Below, one piece after another: positions 23,301 through 32,616 of a stretch of DNA of 60,000 bases. Numbering within the stretch: the stretch's first letter is position 1; each line of letters starts with the position of its first letter. Origin of the DNA: Symbiodinium natans (taxonomy: Eukaryota > Sar > Dinophyceae > Suessiales > Symbiodiniaceae); assembly GCA_905221605.1 (NCBI GenBank), contig CAJNDS010001224.1, forward strand, positions 64,001 to 124,000, written 5' to 3'. Both the position numbers and the translations under genes were made by a program. Below the pieces are notes generated by a model. The model made no database searches. It worked only from the letters and a program-made list of their open reading frames with translations, and was not told the origin of the DNA.

Positions 23301-26300
23301 GAAATAACCTTAATTTGGCTGAATTATACCCAAATAGCCTTCTTAGTTATGGGGCGAATCTAGGGGGGGGGGGGGGGTACCCTAAACCCTAAACCCTAAC
23401 CCCTAACCCCTAAACCCGGGGGTAGCATGGGAAGCCATGGTTCTGCCAGCAGGCATCCACGGCGGAAGCATCCGCATGGCTCTCCAAGAGCGTCCTGGTG
23501 TGCGCGAGGGCCGGCGCATCTGCCAACTAAGCTGGATTTTAGGGTTTAGGGTTTAGGGCTTAGGTAAACAAAGCAACCCTCCAAGCAACTAGCGACGTTG
23601 GACACGCCCGATCATGACTTGTCTGTGCAACTGGGCCGGACACTCTTGATTATGTGTCGTATATTTTAGATGGGGACAGTGCCGCTTCAAACCTGTGAAC
23701 CCAAAACCCAAACGCCGCCCAAGAATCGCAATGGCGCTGCTGCTCGCCGCCTCATCCGTCCACCTGATCCCAATCCGCCGTTTGCCTATACTTTTAATGG
23801 TAGTTCATACATTTATGAATAGCACACAGCCCCTCCTGAATATACAGCACGCCCCACTACCATTCATGTTCCCATAAACCCCTTTCTGCGGCAATGGTCT
23901 GTAAACACATAATAAAGCTTGCTAGCACCCGACCCCCCCCCCACAGAAGGTAACCACTTGGCATCCTTTTAACATCAAGTAAACCCCCGTAGATGCTACC
24001 CTAAACCCTAAACCCTACACCCTAAACCCTAAACCCGACTTATCCACGGCGACCTCAAGTGTGCGATACCTTTGTGGGCTGACGGCTCTACCCAAAGGCT
24101 CCAATGTAGTTCCTTTTTGGGTTCGTTACTACATAGGAGCCTTTGGGTAGATAGTCTCTCTGTCGTAGCATGCAGTTTGATCCCAGTTTCGGGCTTCATC
24201 TGCTCCCCTCGACAAAAGTCCAGGGTGTGTACCTGCACACATTCACAAAGACCCGAAACCCAAAAGCCTAAACCCCAAATCCCAAAATCCCAAAAACCCT
24301 AAAAGCCCTAAACCCAAAAACCCCAAACCCCAAAAACCCCAAACCCTAAATCCTAAACTGGCGCCCAGGGCATTCCAAGCCGCTCGGTGACCAACCGCAG
24401 CGGGGACAACCTCTGACCTAGACTCCCCTTAGAACCTTAATGAAAATATTATTTCTAATATCCTCTTGGGTTTAGGGGGTTTAGGGTTTAGGGTCTGGGT
24501 GTAGGGTTTAGCGTTTAGGGTTTAGGGTACAAACATGAAAGAAAACAATCCCAAGGGGGATGTAGTGACCGTGCGTCGCGACCCCGATCTCCGCAGCCGC
24601 CTTCAGGAGCAGCTCTGCAACTGGCCACCGGCTCTCCTCTACTTGGTTTAGGGTTTAGGGTTTAGGGTTTAGGGTTTACGGTTTAGGGCTACTTGGAGGT
24701 TCATGGCACTTAACCGATTATAACTGTATATACTGCTAACCATATTAGGGCACTTAAGAGTCTGAAAAGTGGGTTATAAGTACAGTTATATTGGTTAAGA
24801 AGTGCCATGAACCTCCAAGTACACGGAAAGGTGCGTAATGTTGATTGTCTGTTGGTCCAAGATGGCCCTACCCCACGAGCCCAACAAATACCACAACAAC
24901 TATGTAACTTATGCCTTAAGGTATGTTCCGTAGCCAAGAGGGCATAGGTTTTTCTGGGGGCATAGCGGGATCCTACACCCTGTCTTTCTGAAAACTTTTT
25001 CTCTCTCTCTCTCTCTCTGTGTCTGTCTCTTTCTCTCTCTCTCTCTCTCTCGCCCTCTCGCTCTGCCCGATACACAAGTGGTCGTAACCGTAAACCCTGA
25101 ACCCTAGACAACCCCAAACCCACTTGCCTTGCTGGTTCGTCTTGTTCGGCCATCGGCTCTGTCTTTCGTGATGTTCCGAAGAGGTGGTTTGGGGTTCAGA
25201 AAATACGGGGTGCTTATTCGTTCTTGCTTTGGGGAATATCATAGTTAGACCATTCAAGCTGCCTCACAGAGATGTTTTCATCGCTTAAGAAATTCTCAGA
25301 GAACTATATATCAAGTACGAAAAGGCAACTTCCTTAAGACACAGTAGCAACCAAACAGAAGCCCTGGACCAAAGTCAACTGGACTAAGCAAAGCCTGAGA
25401 AGAAACTCGGCGGCGAAAAACCACTGTGGCTCTCACACGAATGCATCCTCTTCATCCGCAAGTAACGAAGCGACAGATATCTGTGGAACAGAAGATCACA
25501 ATTCCCCAGCCAACACGCAACATCCTCGAAAAGCATGCTGAAGCCTCCAAAGGCTGAACAGGGTTTAGGCTTGAGGGGGCCCTAAGTCACAAAGAGATCC
25601 CAAGCCCCAAAGCAAGTTGGCATCCGAATCCCACACCGATCGCTGCGGCCTTCATGCAGGCCACAAGCAGAGGCGTGTAGCCACCAACATCGGCGGCATC
25701 CAAACTCGGCATGGGTAGTCACAAGTAGGGTTATGAGTATATGGTAACTGCACTTATCACCCTTTGTAGGGTACTTATGGCCCTACTCAGGGCACTTACA
25801 ACCTATGACCCTATTTGGGGTACCCCGTTTCGGGTACTTACAACCCTATGTAGGGTACATATAACCCTATTTCTAGTTCATGGTTGGGATTGTATTACAG
25901 ATTTAAATGTATATTCCTTTTTGGGGTTTAAGTACCCTTAAAAATGTAAAATGATACCCAACTATGTCCGAGATTTAGGGTACCTTTTGCCCCTGTTTAG
26001 GGTACCAAGGAAGTCTAGGTATGCCCATGAGCCGCCCAGTAGCAAGTAGCAGCTCCGAGCTTCCCTAGTGCATGCCTTTTGGGGTTTAGGGTTTAGGGTT
26101 TAGGGTTTAGGGCTTAGGGCTTAGAGTGTGCAGGGCTTAGGGTTTGGGGTTAGGAGGGTTTAGGAAGGTTTGGGGTCCTCAGGCCCCTAGAATGATGCAG
26201 ATGAGCTTTACTTATAAGGGCTTCCTAAAGCGCATCCCCCCCAAAAAAAAACCGACGTGATGCACAAGACAGGGTCCACAACACAAAGGGTGTATTCCGG

Positions 26301-29300
26301 GGCAGCCTACAAAAAACCATACTGTAGTCTGAAAGGGATTACAACTTGGGCTACGAAGTCCCTTCACGAACTCGACCCAAGAGTAACCCAGGAATAACGA
26401 GGGTGCCCTGATTGGTTCATGAAGGGGCTGAAAGGGGAACCCAAACCCAAACAAAAAGGGAATAAGGGCCTAATCTGGGTCCTAGTTACCCTAAACCCTA
26501 AACCCTAAACCCTAAACCCTAAACCCTAAACCCTAAACCCTAAACCCTAAACCCTAAACCCTAAACCCTAGCCCCCCAGCCATCGATATTTGGTCCTAGC
26601 TTGAGTTCGCATGGTAAGGGGGGGCCCTCCCTGTAGAAACTTCACAGCTCAGGCGCGAAGCGCCGGCAGATACCAAGATCGAAGCAAAGGCTGGATCACC
26701 CCGAACCTTGCGCAAGCAAGCCAGCAGTCTAGGGTTTAGGGTTTAGGGTTTAGGGTTTAGGGTTTAGGGTTTACGGTTAGAGGGTTTAGGGTTTAGGGTT
26801 AGAGGGTTTAGGGTTTAGGGTTTAGGGCTAGAGGGTTTAAGGTTCAGAGTTTGGGGTTTACTGTAGGGTTGCGACTCTCGGGCTCGCACAGCTTAGGGTT
26901 AAGGGCCCCCACTGTTCTGAACCTTGGAATGCTTTGTGATCAAATTTGTGGGTGCTTAGGGTTTAGGGTTTCCGGGAACCTAGGATTAAAAAGGGTGTGT
27001 TTTTGGTTTATAAGGGAGCTTAAACCTCGCAAGAAAGGGAATAACGGTACTACTGGGCATTCTGGACTTGCACTGTGCAGAGCGTACCGATTTCGGGTTT
27101 AGGGTTTACGGCTTAACAGAAACCTTGACCTTAACTTTAACCCTAAGGGTCCATGTACCTAAATAGGGAATACTTGGCCCTTAAAGCACCTCCCAAATAG
27201 GGACTTTGGGGCCCAAGTACACAATAAGAAGGTACATGGACCCTTAGGGTAAGCGGAAGCACAAGGAAATGTTAGGCTAAGGATCGGCGGCCAAGTGAAG
27301 TGGCGTCCTGGGGCTTCATATGTTTTTGTTCTTTGTGCGGGTGGGCTTAGGGTATAGGGTTTAAGGGTTTAGGGTTTTTAGGGGTAGCCCAGAAATCATC
27401 TTACAGCAACGATACCTTTCTTTGGTTGGGTTGCTTGACAAAGGAACCCGGAACCCAAAAAGAGGGTTCAAACTGCCCTGGCAAGTTGTGTGAGTGGATC
27501 GCAGGGTTGAGGGGGTTCACTTCGTGCGTGTTGGAACCTCCTAAACCCTAAACCCTAAACCCTACACCCTAAGCCCTAAGCCCTAAACCCTAAACCCTAA
27601 ACCTCCTCCACCCTAAAACCCTTTTACAACCAGGACTGCGAAGCTGCCGAACAATGCAGGCCCACACAACCAACCACTCAGCACCCTAAACCCAACACGC
27701 CAAAACCCTATGAGCCCTAATGCAGCCTAGACCCTGAACCCTAAACCCTAAACCCTAAACCCTAAACCCTAAACCCTATTCTAAACCCTATACCAAGCCA
27801 CTATAGAAATCTCAGGAGCCTATAGCTGGCATTTGGTTTGGGGTTTAAGGTTCAGGGCTCTAGTGCCTTAGAACAGCAGACCTGCCCCTGGTGCCCAGAG
27901 ACAATGTACTACCCCCCCCCCCCCCCGGCTCAAAAAAAACCCTAAACCCTAAACCCTAAACTTCTCGGAATTCCAGGTCCATGGGTAATTACCAGCAGGG
28001 CTACAAGTGGCCTTAGATAGGGTGATAAGCAGAGCGACCATATTCATAGCCCCTACTCAGAGCTACCCATGGAGCCCCAAGTAGACCCTTAGCCCTAAAC
28101 CCTAAACACTACTTAGAATTACCGAAGGCAGAAAGAGATTTTCGAAGGTTTTAGGATGTTAGGGTTTAGGGACCTGCCCTACAGGGAGGACCAGATGTAA
28201 GGCCTAAATACGGGTTCGGATTGTTAGTACCCTAAGCCCTAGCCATACCCGGAGAGCCCATGACGAGCAGTTGGCAACCAGAAAAAACACCAGATCGACA
28301 TAGGGCTTTGGGCACGGTGCCATTGCTGTACTACAATGTTCCCCCCCCGGGAGAAGCAAACTGAAAAAGGCGCCCTGATCGGATTGTAGGTTGTGCAAGT
28401 CAGGCTTAAGAGTTCCTGAAATACAGCCCCTACTTATAATTGGGATAAGCCCTATAAGGCCCTTGGGATAACCCCTATAAGGCCCTTTAGGGGTATTTAT
28501 AAGTAGGGTTACAAGTTACAGTTATAATTGGTTAGTAAGTACCATGAACCTCCAAGAATCCGAGTATAGCAAAGGGACTTCAAGCTTGTTTGTGGTTGAC
28601 GGCTTTTTTGGGGGGGTTCGCTCCTAAAATAGGCCCCCGAAGAGGTAGGATAACCAAAACAGGGCCCTCATGTGGTCAACGAAAAAATTGGAAACCAAAC
28701 GGCTGAATCAGAAACCAGAACGGCTGAATCAGAAACCAGACCTGAGTCAGAAACCGAAACGGGAAAATCCGAAACCAGGCTTGAATCTGCAAACCAGGAC
28801 GGCTGAAACAGAAACCCAGACGGGTGAATCAGAAACTAAAACAAGGAATTCGGAAACCGGGAAAGGGATCATGTGTGGGCAACCTGCACGTGATTAACCC
28901 CCCCACCCCCCCTCCCCAGTTCCCCTCATGTGGACCCAGCTCCACAGTCGAGCGTCGTCTTCTTCACATCGCTCACGGACGCTTGAGCTCCTCCGTCCAG
29001 TAGTGCGCGGACGACGCCGAGGTGGCCTGGCGCAAGTCGTCGCACGCGCTGGCGGCTCAAGCGGGCACCCTGGTGTAGGGCTCTCCACATTGGCACTTCG
29101 AGCTTCATGGGGAATTAGCTATAAGCAGGGGGTATAAGTATAGGGTAGCTGTGCGTGTAATCCTATGTATTTTAGGGCACTTATAACAAGCCGAATTCCT
29201 GAAGCAGGGCCTTGACAAGCCCAATTCCTCCTAGCTGTGCACGGGGCTTTGAGATTTGAGACCTTAAACCCTAAAGCCCGAAACCCTAACCCCAAACCCA

Positions 29301-31391
29301 AAACCCAAAAACCCTACACAACCCTAAACCCTATAAACCCTATCCTGAGCCCTAAGCCCCGGTTTCGCTTCGCTTCGCCTCGCGCCACGGCGATGGCCAG
29401 CGCCGTGTGGCCCTGAGGTGTACTGGCATCCGGTGCGCAGCGGGCGGCCAGCAGCTCCTTGAGGTGGGGGGTTTCGGAATATATTAGGGTTTAAGTTTAG
29501 GGTTTAGGGTTTAGGGCTTGGGGTTTAGGGTATAGGGTTTAGGGTTTAGGGGTATGCTAGTGGGTCCTTATTCTAAAGGGAATCCTACTATATATTTAGG
29601 GATCCCAATTGCGGGTCCCCTATTTTCGTAGACCCCGCTGTGTGTTGTTGGGGTGTATTCTGCTTTTGGCGGTTGGTATGGTCAGAGCTCGACATTATGG
29701 CACCATTTTTGGTGCCCTAGGTATTGCGGGCCGCCTGAGGACTTTGAAACGGACCATATGTTAGAGAACTGACCATATGTTGGGCAGCAAAGCATTTGAA
29801 GGTTTACTGTGCAGATGCTGCGCCAAGGCGCCAAGTGTGGTTCAGCAGTTCAGCGGTGATCTGTATGCACTCGTACGTATCAATGGAGGCTTTTCTTGAT
29901 TAAACCCGAAACCCTATGATCCCAATGTGTGCCTATTTGCCGCTTCAAACCTATATCACAGCCTGTGGCTTTTCGGCTCTGGAACAAAATATTGGTTTGC
30001 CGGGATATCACAGGGAGGGGCCCTTCTCTGGTAATGAAAGGACTTCTAAGGCAAGTTACGATACTTCTAACCCAACTTCGGGACCTTGGAACCCACTTAT
30101 AACTCGCGGGGCCCTCGCTTCCACAACCTGCCCCCAACTTCTTCCACAGGTGTATGGCGCATGTCGACTTGATAGGAGGCCCCTTGATACAACACATGTA
30201 CTACGCAACTTACTACAAGTCTGTTGTCGCAAGACGACGCTGGGGCCTGCCTGTTACACGTGCGAAACATGTTGACTCCTCGCTTCTGCGGCAACTCGGC
30301 AGCTACAGCGTACGAAAAAGAGAATTCAATTGGATGCTGGCCAACACGAAAACTGAGCTCCGCAAGCCCACGCAACCGGAAAACAGAAACCACAACATCC
30401 AGCCACAAATCACGACCTGCGTTCTCCACCGGGCCGCCTCCACAACAGCTGTGTGTCCGTTTGTGGCCGCAATCTGCAGTGCAGTCCACTGGTTCCTGGT
30501 TTGGAGGAGGGATTGTGTGCCCTTATCCCCAAAACGTTCCTAACCCATCTCCGTGGCAAGTTGTGTGAGCAACGGACGTTCTGTCATGCTACCAACAGTT
30601 TCTTGATGTACCCACGTGACAGGGATTTAAACCCTAGACCCTAAACCCTATCTGAACCCTGCCATCCCGTGGGTTTGCGTGGGGACTAGGTGGCCATGCA
30701 GCGTACCCCAATTTTTTGGCCCTGGCTCTCTGTCGCAGGCACATCAGGGTTCCGGCACAGGGACAGGAGCAGCTGGAGGCTCCGAGGATAACCTCCCGAT
30801 CAGGATTAGGGTTTAGGGTTTAGGGTTGTTTCTGTTAAAGGGATTCGGGGTTTCTGGGTTTTCCTGCCATCCGCCAAGCAGCAACGCGCACAGGAAGAAA
30901 CTAAAAGTAGCAAACCGTTAGCTTTGAGACTAGCAGTAGCTATAAGTTTCCGTCGGCCATCTGCTAAGACCCTCAAGCCTCCCACAAACAGTTGGCTTGC
31001 TAGCTCCGGGCTGTTCAGACACGCAAAAATCAAAAGCTTCTGAGACAGCTTGCCATCAACAGGTGGAGCGGCATCTCCTTGCCAACCAGTGGATGAGGTG
31101 CCAGTCTCCAGCAAGCACCTCAGAGAGCAAGGGATAAAGGGCTACACTCCGATTCACCTTCGGTAGATCATCATCGAAGGGGGTGTTGCCTAGAGCCCTA
31201 CAGAGGCAGAAGGAAGGACAAAGTCTGCACCGCGTGCCTGCTACTAAAGCATTTGGTTCAGAGCGCAGTGATGAGGTGCTGTGCAGCATACACACCTTCA
31301 AGGACGTTAAGCCCGGCACGGTCGCGAGGGTGCAATCTGGTGTTGATCCATCCTAGCTGGAGGGCAACCATGCGTATGCATTGTGCATACA

Positions 31392-31424
<33 letters not shown>

Positions 31425-31730
31425 TCTGAACCCTAAACCCTAAACCCTAAACCCCTAAACCCTAAACCTAAACCCTTAAACCCTGCATAGAACGTCCAAG
31501 TAGGGGCAAGGATAGGGGGCGGTCACGAAGAGGGGTCTAGCGTCCTCGAATGCCTGCAGCCGAGCAGAAAGGAGCACCCTCTAAACCCTAAACCCTCAAC
31601 CCCAAAACCCTAAACCCTCTTGCAACTCAACCCTGAACCCTAAAACCTAAACCCTAAACCCTAAACCCTATACCCTAAACCCTGCACCGAAAGGAGCAGA
31701 CCAACTCACTGCAAGGAGCGACGCCAGCAA
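17240..31730 (-). CDS. Ankyrin-repeat gene region, about twenty or more small exons
   Basis: From about 31.7 kb down to 17.2 kb, minus-strand islands of 20-150 bp repeatedly spell parts of the ankyrin consensus (D-x-x-G-x-T-P-L-H-x-A-A ... V-x-x-L-L-x-x-G-A). Ankyrin repeats stack to form protein-binding surfaces, often in dozens of copies in dinoflagellates. Single exons are listed separately. The number of genes is unknown; the shared strand and the lack of other families suggest one or a few. Introns hold telomeric tracts, MITE families A, B, C and D, and microsatellites. No start or stop was fixed. Confidence 0.6.
17572..17610 (-). CDS. Small exon candidate with good splice sites
   Basis: Acceptor AAATGCAG|GTG and donor GGCAG|GTGGAC bound 39 nt reading CHVGISRVASSG. 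The upstream intron contains family C MITE 17630-17728 only 20 bp away. The family is not certain from so short a peptide. Confidence 0.4.
17630..17728. mobile_element. MITE family C copy
   Basis: AAGGGTCCATGTACCTAAAT ... ATTAGGTGCATGGACCC. It lies directly next to the exon candidate at 17572-17610. The TA flanks seen in the other copies are not intact here. Confidence 0.8.
17935..18312 (-). CDS. Three ankyrin-like exon islands
   Basis: 18232-18312 reads RLDFSDASCLHILLNLAGV, 18060-18140 reads VDKVDRRGTRHHPSAARTHV, and 17935-17995 reads RMPLKLGSYKE. The D-x-x-G-T-x-x-H-x-x-A spacing of the middle island and the LHILL of the first fit degenerate ankyrin repeats. Telomeric tracts separate them. 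Splice sites not resolved. Confidence 0.5.
18625..18692 (-). CDS. Ankyrin-like exon
   Basis: Reads VALGALLQSDPEAARRQGWG, similar to the second helix of an ankyrin repeat. CCTAAACC lies left and TTTAGGG right. Confidence 0.5.
18990..19135. repeat. CTCTCCCTCTT minisatellite
   Basis: Tandem 11-mers CTCTCCCTCTT then (CT)n. It creates Ser/Leu- and Arg/Glu-rich shadow frames on both strands. Confidence 0.95.
19250..19910 (-). CDS. Unresolved 650-bp low-repeat island, possibly coding
   Basis: This is the longest stretch free of telomeric repeats in its neighbourhood. Several minus frames are open in turn, including one with GSGRLFAGKPLLQRG and LPEHRVPMADRLDRQDAIF (19526-19906) and one with QPAGQAGCDLLAWFQ-like content; the plus strand is also open in places. 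No family is recognised. It may be a larger exon or exons of the ankyrin gene with frame changes, or a decayed copy of another gene. Confidence 0.3.
20049..20200. mobile_element. MITE family B copy split by a telomeric insertion
   Basis: The left half is CTGGGAGCCCAACACTCCTT and the right half is GGAATGTTCCTTAATCAAGG. They are separated by (TTTAGGG)n with a 16-bp duplication CTAAGGAAGCCTACTA on both sides (20096-20111 and 20145-20160). Confidence 0.7.
20226..20338. mobile_element. MITE family B copy beside an ankyrin exon
   Basis: TA|CCCAGAGACTCCAAAACCCC ... GGGGTTTTGGAGTTTCTGGG|TA, with inner AAGGAATATACCTTAAAT / TTTAAGGGATATTCCT arms. TA flanks both ends. The ankyrin exon 20358-20440 begins only about 20 bp to the right. 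Confidence 0.88.
20358..20440 (-). CDS. Ankyrin-like exon
   Basis: One frame reads LCACCAKSPEDDALVEALLA. The neighbouring frame reads HLNDRGFAPAA, also ankyrin-like (N-D-x-G-F-x-P), so a one-base frame change within the exon is possible. It lies between family B MITE and a GCGCAC microsatellite (20450-20500). Confidence 0.5.
20450..20660. repeat. (GCGCAC)n and ACACAA/CAAACAC low-complexity tract
   Basis: Alternating purine-pyrimidine GCGCACACGCGC with Z-DNA potential, then degenerate CACAA repeats up to ACCACACCAC. Cys- and His-rich frames here are shadows. Confidence 0.9.
21005..21098. mobile_element. Fold-back element family D copy
   Basis: ATGTTCCCCGTATACTTACAGTCCTT is mirrored by AAGGACTCTTAGTATAAGGG plus GGGAACAT. 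The nearly palindromic element is about 94 bp. Other copies: 50545-50618, a half copy at 34254-34285 and one at about 43505-43560. Confidence 0.75.
21228..21272 (-). CDS. Ankyrin exon, 45 nt, GA donor
   Basis: Reads DNDGHFPMQLLLSSK, 15 codons. The acceptor is CTGGCAG|GAC and the likely donor is AAG|GACC (GA), so AG|GAC is repeated at both borders. D-N-D-G-x-x-P is an ankyrin loop. Confidence 0.65.
21386..21446 (-). CDS. Ankyrin-like exon
   Basis: Reads ATHGLSAAGMLLRLPSRAAP, with acceptor ATTAG|CAACG. It is framed by CCCTAAA on the left and TTTAGGG on the right. The downstream intron is the head-to-head telomeric junction at 21291-21380. Confidence 0.5.
21610..21704. repeat. (TTCAGGG)n variant telomeric array
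   Basis: About 12 uniform heptamers with C in place of T at the third position. The homogeneity points to tandem amplification of one mutated unit, not telomerase synthesis. Confidence 0.93.
22101..22145 (-). CDS. Ankyrin exon, 45 nt
   Basis: Reads AVAALCRGGAPVAAQ between acceptor ATGTTGCAG|GCG and donor GCTCAG|GACG (GA). CAG|G is repeated at both ends. V-x-x-L-x-x-G-A-P-V-x-A is the ankyrin C-terminal half. Confidence 0.68.
22979..23031 (-). CDS. Ankyrin exon
   Basis: Reads FGSTALHQACRQGRVEA, a nearly canonical G-x-T-A-L-H-x-A-C-x-x-G ankyrin helix pair. Acceptor CCGCCAG|GTC. Confidence 0.75.
23441..23526 (-). CDS. Ankyrin exon
   Basis: Reads LAHTRTLLESHADASAVDAC, with the LL-x-x-x-A-D-A-S ankyrin loop. 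CCCTAAA lies left and TTTAGGG right. Confidence 0.65.
24060..24420 (-). CDS. Ankyrin-like islands
   Basis: 24365-24415 reads RLSPLRLVTERLGMPWAP, resembling the S-P-L-x-L first helix. 24030-24070 reads GIAHLRSPW, weaker. Splice sites not resolved. Confidence 0.4.
24558..24632 (-). CDS. Ankyrin-like exon
   Basis: Reads SRWPVAELLLKAAAEIGVAT. The V-A-E-L-L-L-K pattern fits the second ankyrin helix. TTTAGGG tracts lie on both sides and a family A MITE follows at 24690. Confidence 0.55.
24690..24821. mobile_element. MITE family A copy
   Basis: TA|CTTGGAGGTTCATGGCACTT ... AAGTGCCATGAACCTCCAAG|TA, with inner TTATAACTGTA / TACAGTTATA arms. It is nearly palindromic and among the best preserved copies. 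Confidence 0.9.
24990..25055. repeat. (CT)n microsatellite
   Basis: CTCTCT runs interrupted by GTGTCTGTCTCTTT. The Arg/Glu-rich minus frames are shadows. Confidence 0.95.
25258..25600. other. Unique intronic sequence, no gene seen
   Basis: A stretch without telomeric repeats or recognised MITEs. Frames are short on both strands and no motif was found. Confidence 0.5.
25618..25706 (-). CDS. Ankyrin exon
   Basis: Reads DAADVGGYTPLLVACMKA, the canonical D-x-x-G-Y-T-P-L-L-x-A-C helix start. Acceptor GCCGAG|TTTGG. A GC donor after ACMK (AAG|GCCG) is plausible. Confidence 0.75.
26650..26730 (-). CDS. Ankyrin exon
   Basis: Reads LLACLRKVRGDPAFASILVS followed by AGAS. L-L-A-C ... L-V-S-A-G-A matches an ankyrin repeat body. 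Long CCCTAAA (left) and TTTAGGG (right) tracts frame it. Confidence 0.68.
27144..27246. mobile_element. MITE family C copy
   Basis: TA|AGGGTCCATGTACCTAAATA ... AAGGTACATGGACCCT|TA, with TA on both sides. It lies 40 bp from the ankyrin microexon 27286-27307. Confidence 0.88.
27286..27307 (-). CDS. Ankyrin microexon of about 22 nt
   Basis: Acceptor CCCCAG|G, then TPLHLAA in frame, then a possible GA donor (GCC|GATCC). TPLHLAA is the most conserved ankyrin heptapeptide, which makes a chance match unlikely, although the exon is very short. Confidence 0.5.
28680..28865. repeat. GGCTGAATCAGAAACCAGAA minisatellite
   Basis: About nine degenerate units of 18-22 bp with the core GAATCAGAAACC. The open plus frame is a product of the repeat. 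Confidence 0.8.
28935..29085 (-). CDS. Ankyrin exon
   Basis: Reads GHLGVVRALLDGGAQASVSD preceded in frame by WRALHQGARLSRQ. G-H-x-x-V-V-R-x-L-L-x-x-G-A is textbook ankyrin. Confidence 0.75.
29363..29468 (-). CDS. Ankyrin exon
   Basis: Reads HLKELLAARCAPDASTPQGH followed by TALAIAVARGEA: the end of one ankyrin repeat and the start of the next. CCCTAAA left, TTTAGGG right. GC-rich coding composition. Confidence 0.78.
30100..30545. other. Low-repeat island with open frames on both strands
   Basis: About 450 bp without telomeric tracts. A minus frame (30097-30489) contains GGPVENAGRDLWLDVVVSV, and plus frames of similar length are also open. No family seen. The coding strand, if any, cannot be chosen. 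Confidence 0.3.
30715..30805 (-). CDS. Ankyrin-like exon
   Basis: Reads SLQLLLSLCRNPDVPATESQ. L-Q-L-L-L-x-x-x-x-x-P-D-V fits the second ankyrin helix and loop. Confidence 0.55.
31095..31300 (-). CDS. Possible larger ankyrin-region exon
   Basis: The minus frame reads CRALGNTPFDDDLPKVNRSV then ALYPLLSEVLAGDW, and stays open about 200 bp. G-N-T-P is an ankyrin loop motif. Boundaries not fixed. Confidence 0.4.
31388..31425. repeat. (TA)n microsatellite
   Basis: Two TATATA runs separated by TACATA. Confidence 0.95.
31710..31730 (-). CDS. Microexon candidate, 21 nt
   Basis: Acceptor TCCTTTCAG and donor GTGAGT, both strong and canonical, bound 21 nt reading LLASLLA, which fits an ankyrin second helix. 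An island at 31520-31570 (VLLSARLQAFEDARP) may be the next exon. Confidence 0.4.
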
Positions 31731-31962
31731 CTGAAAGGAGGGGCACAGAAACCCTGAAACCTCCCTAAAGTCCTCAAGCTGTTAGGATTTAGGGTTTAGG
31801 GTTTAGGGATTAGGCTGTCAATCACACCTTCGACGCACGTGCAGGCTCGCAGGTAGTTATAAGTACCCCAAGTTTTGGTATCCTTGCCTTACCTCTAACC
31901 CGACCCACACCTTCCCTTGAACCTCCCTGCACCCTAAACCCTGAACCCTAAACCCTAAACCC

Positions 31963-32083
31963 ACATCTTCCGCCAGCGCGCATCCTGAAGTCTCCGCCCC
32001 CGGTTGGCGCGGCGGAGGAACCAAACGACGGCCACGGCGCAGCCGGCCGATGAGAGAATCGCGCCGCGCGCTCCCCAGCGCAT
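31963..32083 (-). CDS. Exon encoding a membrane-anchor segment
   Basis: From ATG at 32083 (TCCGCCATGC) it reads MRWGARGAILSSAGCAVAVV then WFLRRANRGRRLQDARW: a hydrophobic helix of about 16-18 residues followed by an Arg-rich stop-transfer stretch. Upstream in frame is a Pro-rich run (ALPPAPPPSA), so it may be a start exon or an internal transmembrane segment of a longer protein. CCCTAAA left and TTTAGGG right. Confidence 0.5.
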
Positions 32084-32176
32084 GGCGGAGGGTGGAGGTG
32101 CAGGGGGCAAGGCAGGGCTTGAGCCCACAGGGTTTAGGGTTTAGGGTTTAGGGTTTAGGGTTTAGGGCAACGAAGA

Positions 32177-32479
32177 GTGGTGCCTTTCGGAGACTTCCTG
32201 GGGCGCCCAGACTTCTTGGGGATGATGTTTCAGGCTATCCTAGCGACTAGAAGCATAGCGAAACTACTAGGGGTACTTTTCCCTTGGATTTTAGAGAGGC
32301 AAGACAAACATATTCAATTCCGAAGGCCCAAGGAAACTACAACCTCAATCTCAGTCGGCCACAATCATGGCCCTGAACCTTCATTTGACAACGACGACTG
32401 TGGGCCTCAATTTGACCGACCCTCTCAAAGTGGAACCCAGATAATCCCACATGGCTTACTCAAGGCATGTAGCTCCTAA
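32177..32479 (+). CDS. Isolated 100-codon open frame, doubtful
   Basis: Starts MVPFGDFLGRPDFLGMMFQA and stays open for 100 codons. Composition is protein-like but there is no known motif, no upstream exon, and it is opposite to most neighbours. Probably chance, but not a simple repeat. Confidence 0.2.
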   Translation: MVPFGDFLGRPDFLGMMFQAILATRSIAKLLGVLFPWILERQDKHIQFRRPKETTTSISVGHNHGPEPSFDNDDCGPQFDRPSQSGTQIIPHGLLKACSS

Positions 32480-32584
32480 CCTTGATAACAACCCTTGTAT
32501 TCATTCAGGCTAAACCCTAAACCCTAAACCCTAAACCCGAGACCCCTGATTTAAGCCTTTGGAAGATCTGGGAGGAGTCTTCAC

Positions 32585-32616
32585 ATGGGCCGGCGCCTCT
32601 GCAGCAATGACCTCGC
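32585..32616 (-). CDS. Small exon with clear splice sites
   Basis: Acceptor CACTTCAG|GCG and donor CAT|GTGAAG bound 32 nt reading EVIAAEAPAH. Telomeric tracts on both sides. Family unknown. Confidence 0.4.

Noticed and set aside
28670-28897. Frame rich in Glu/Thr/Lys/Pro repeats
   Set aside because: Product of the 20-bp GAATCAGAAACC minisatellite with no splice or start support.
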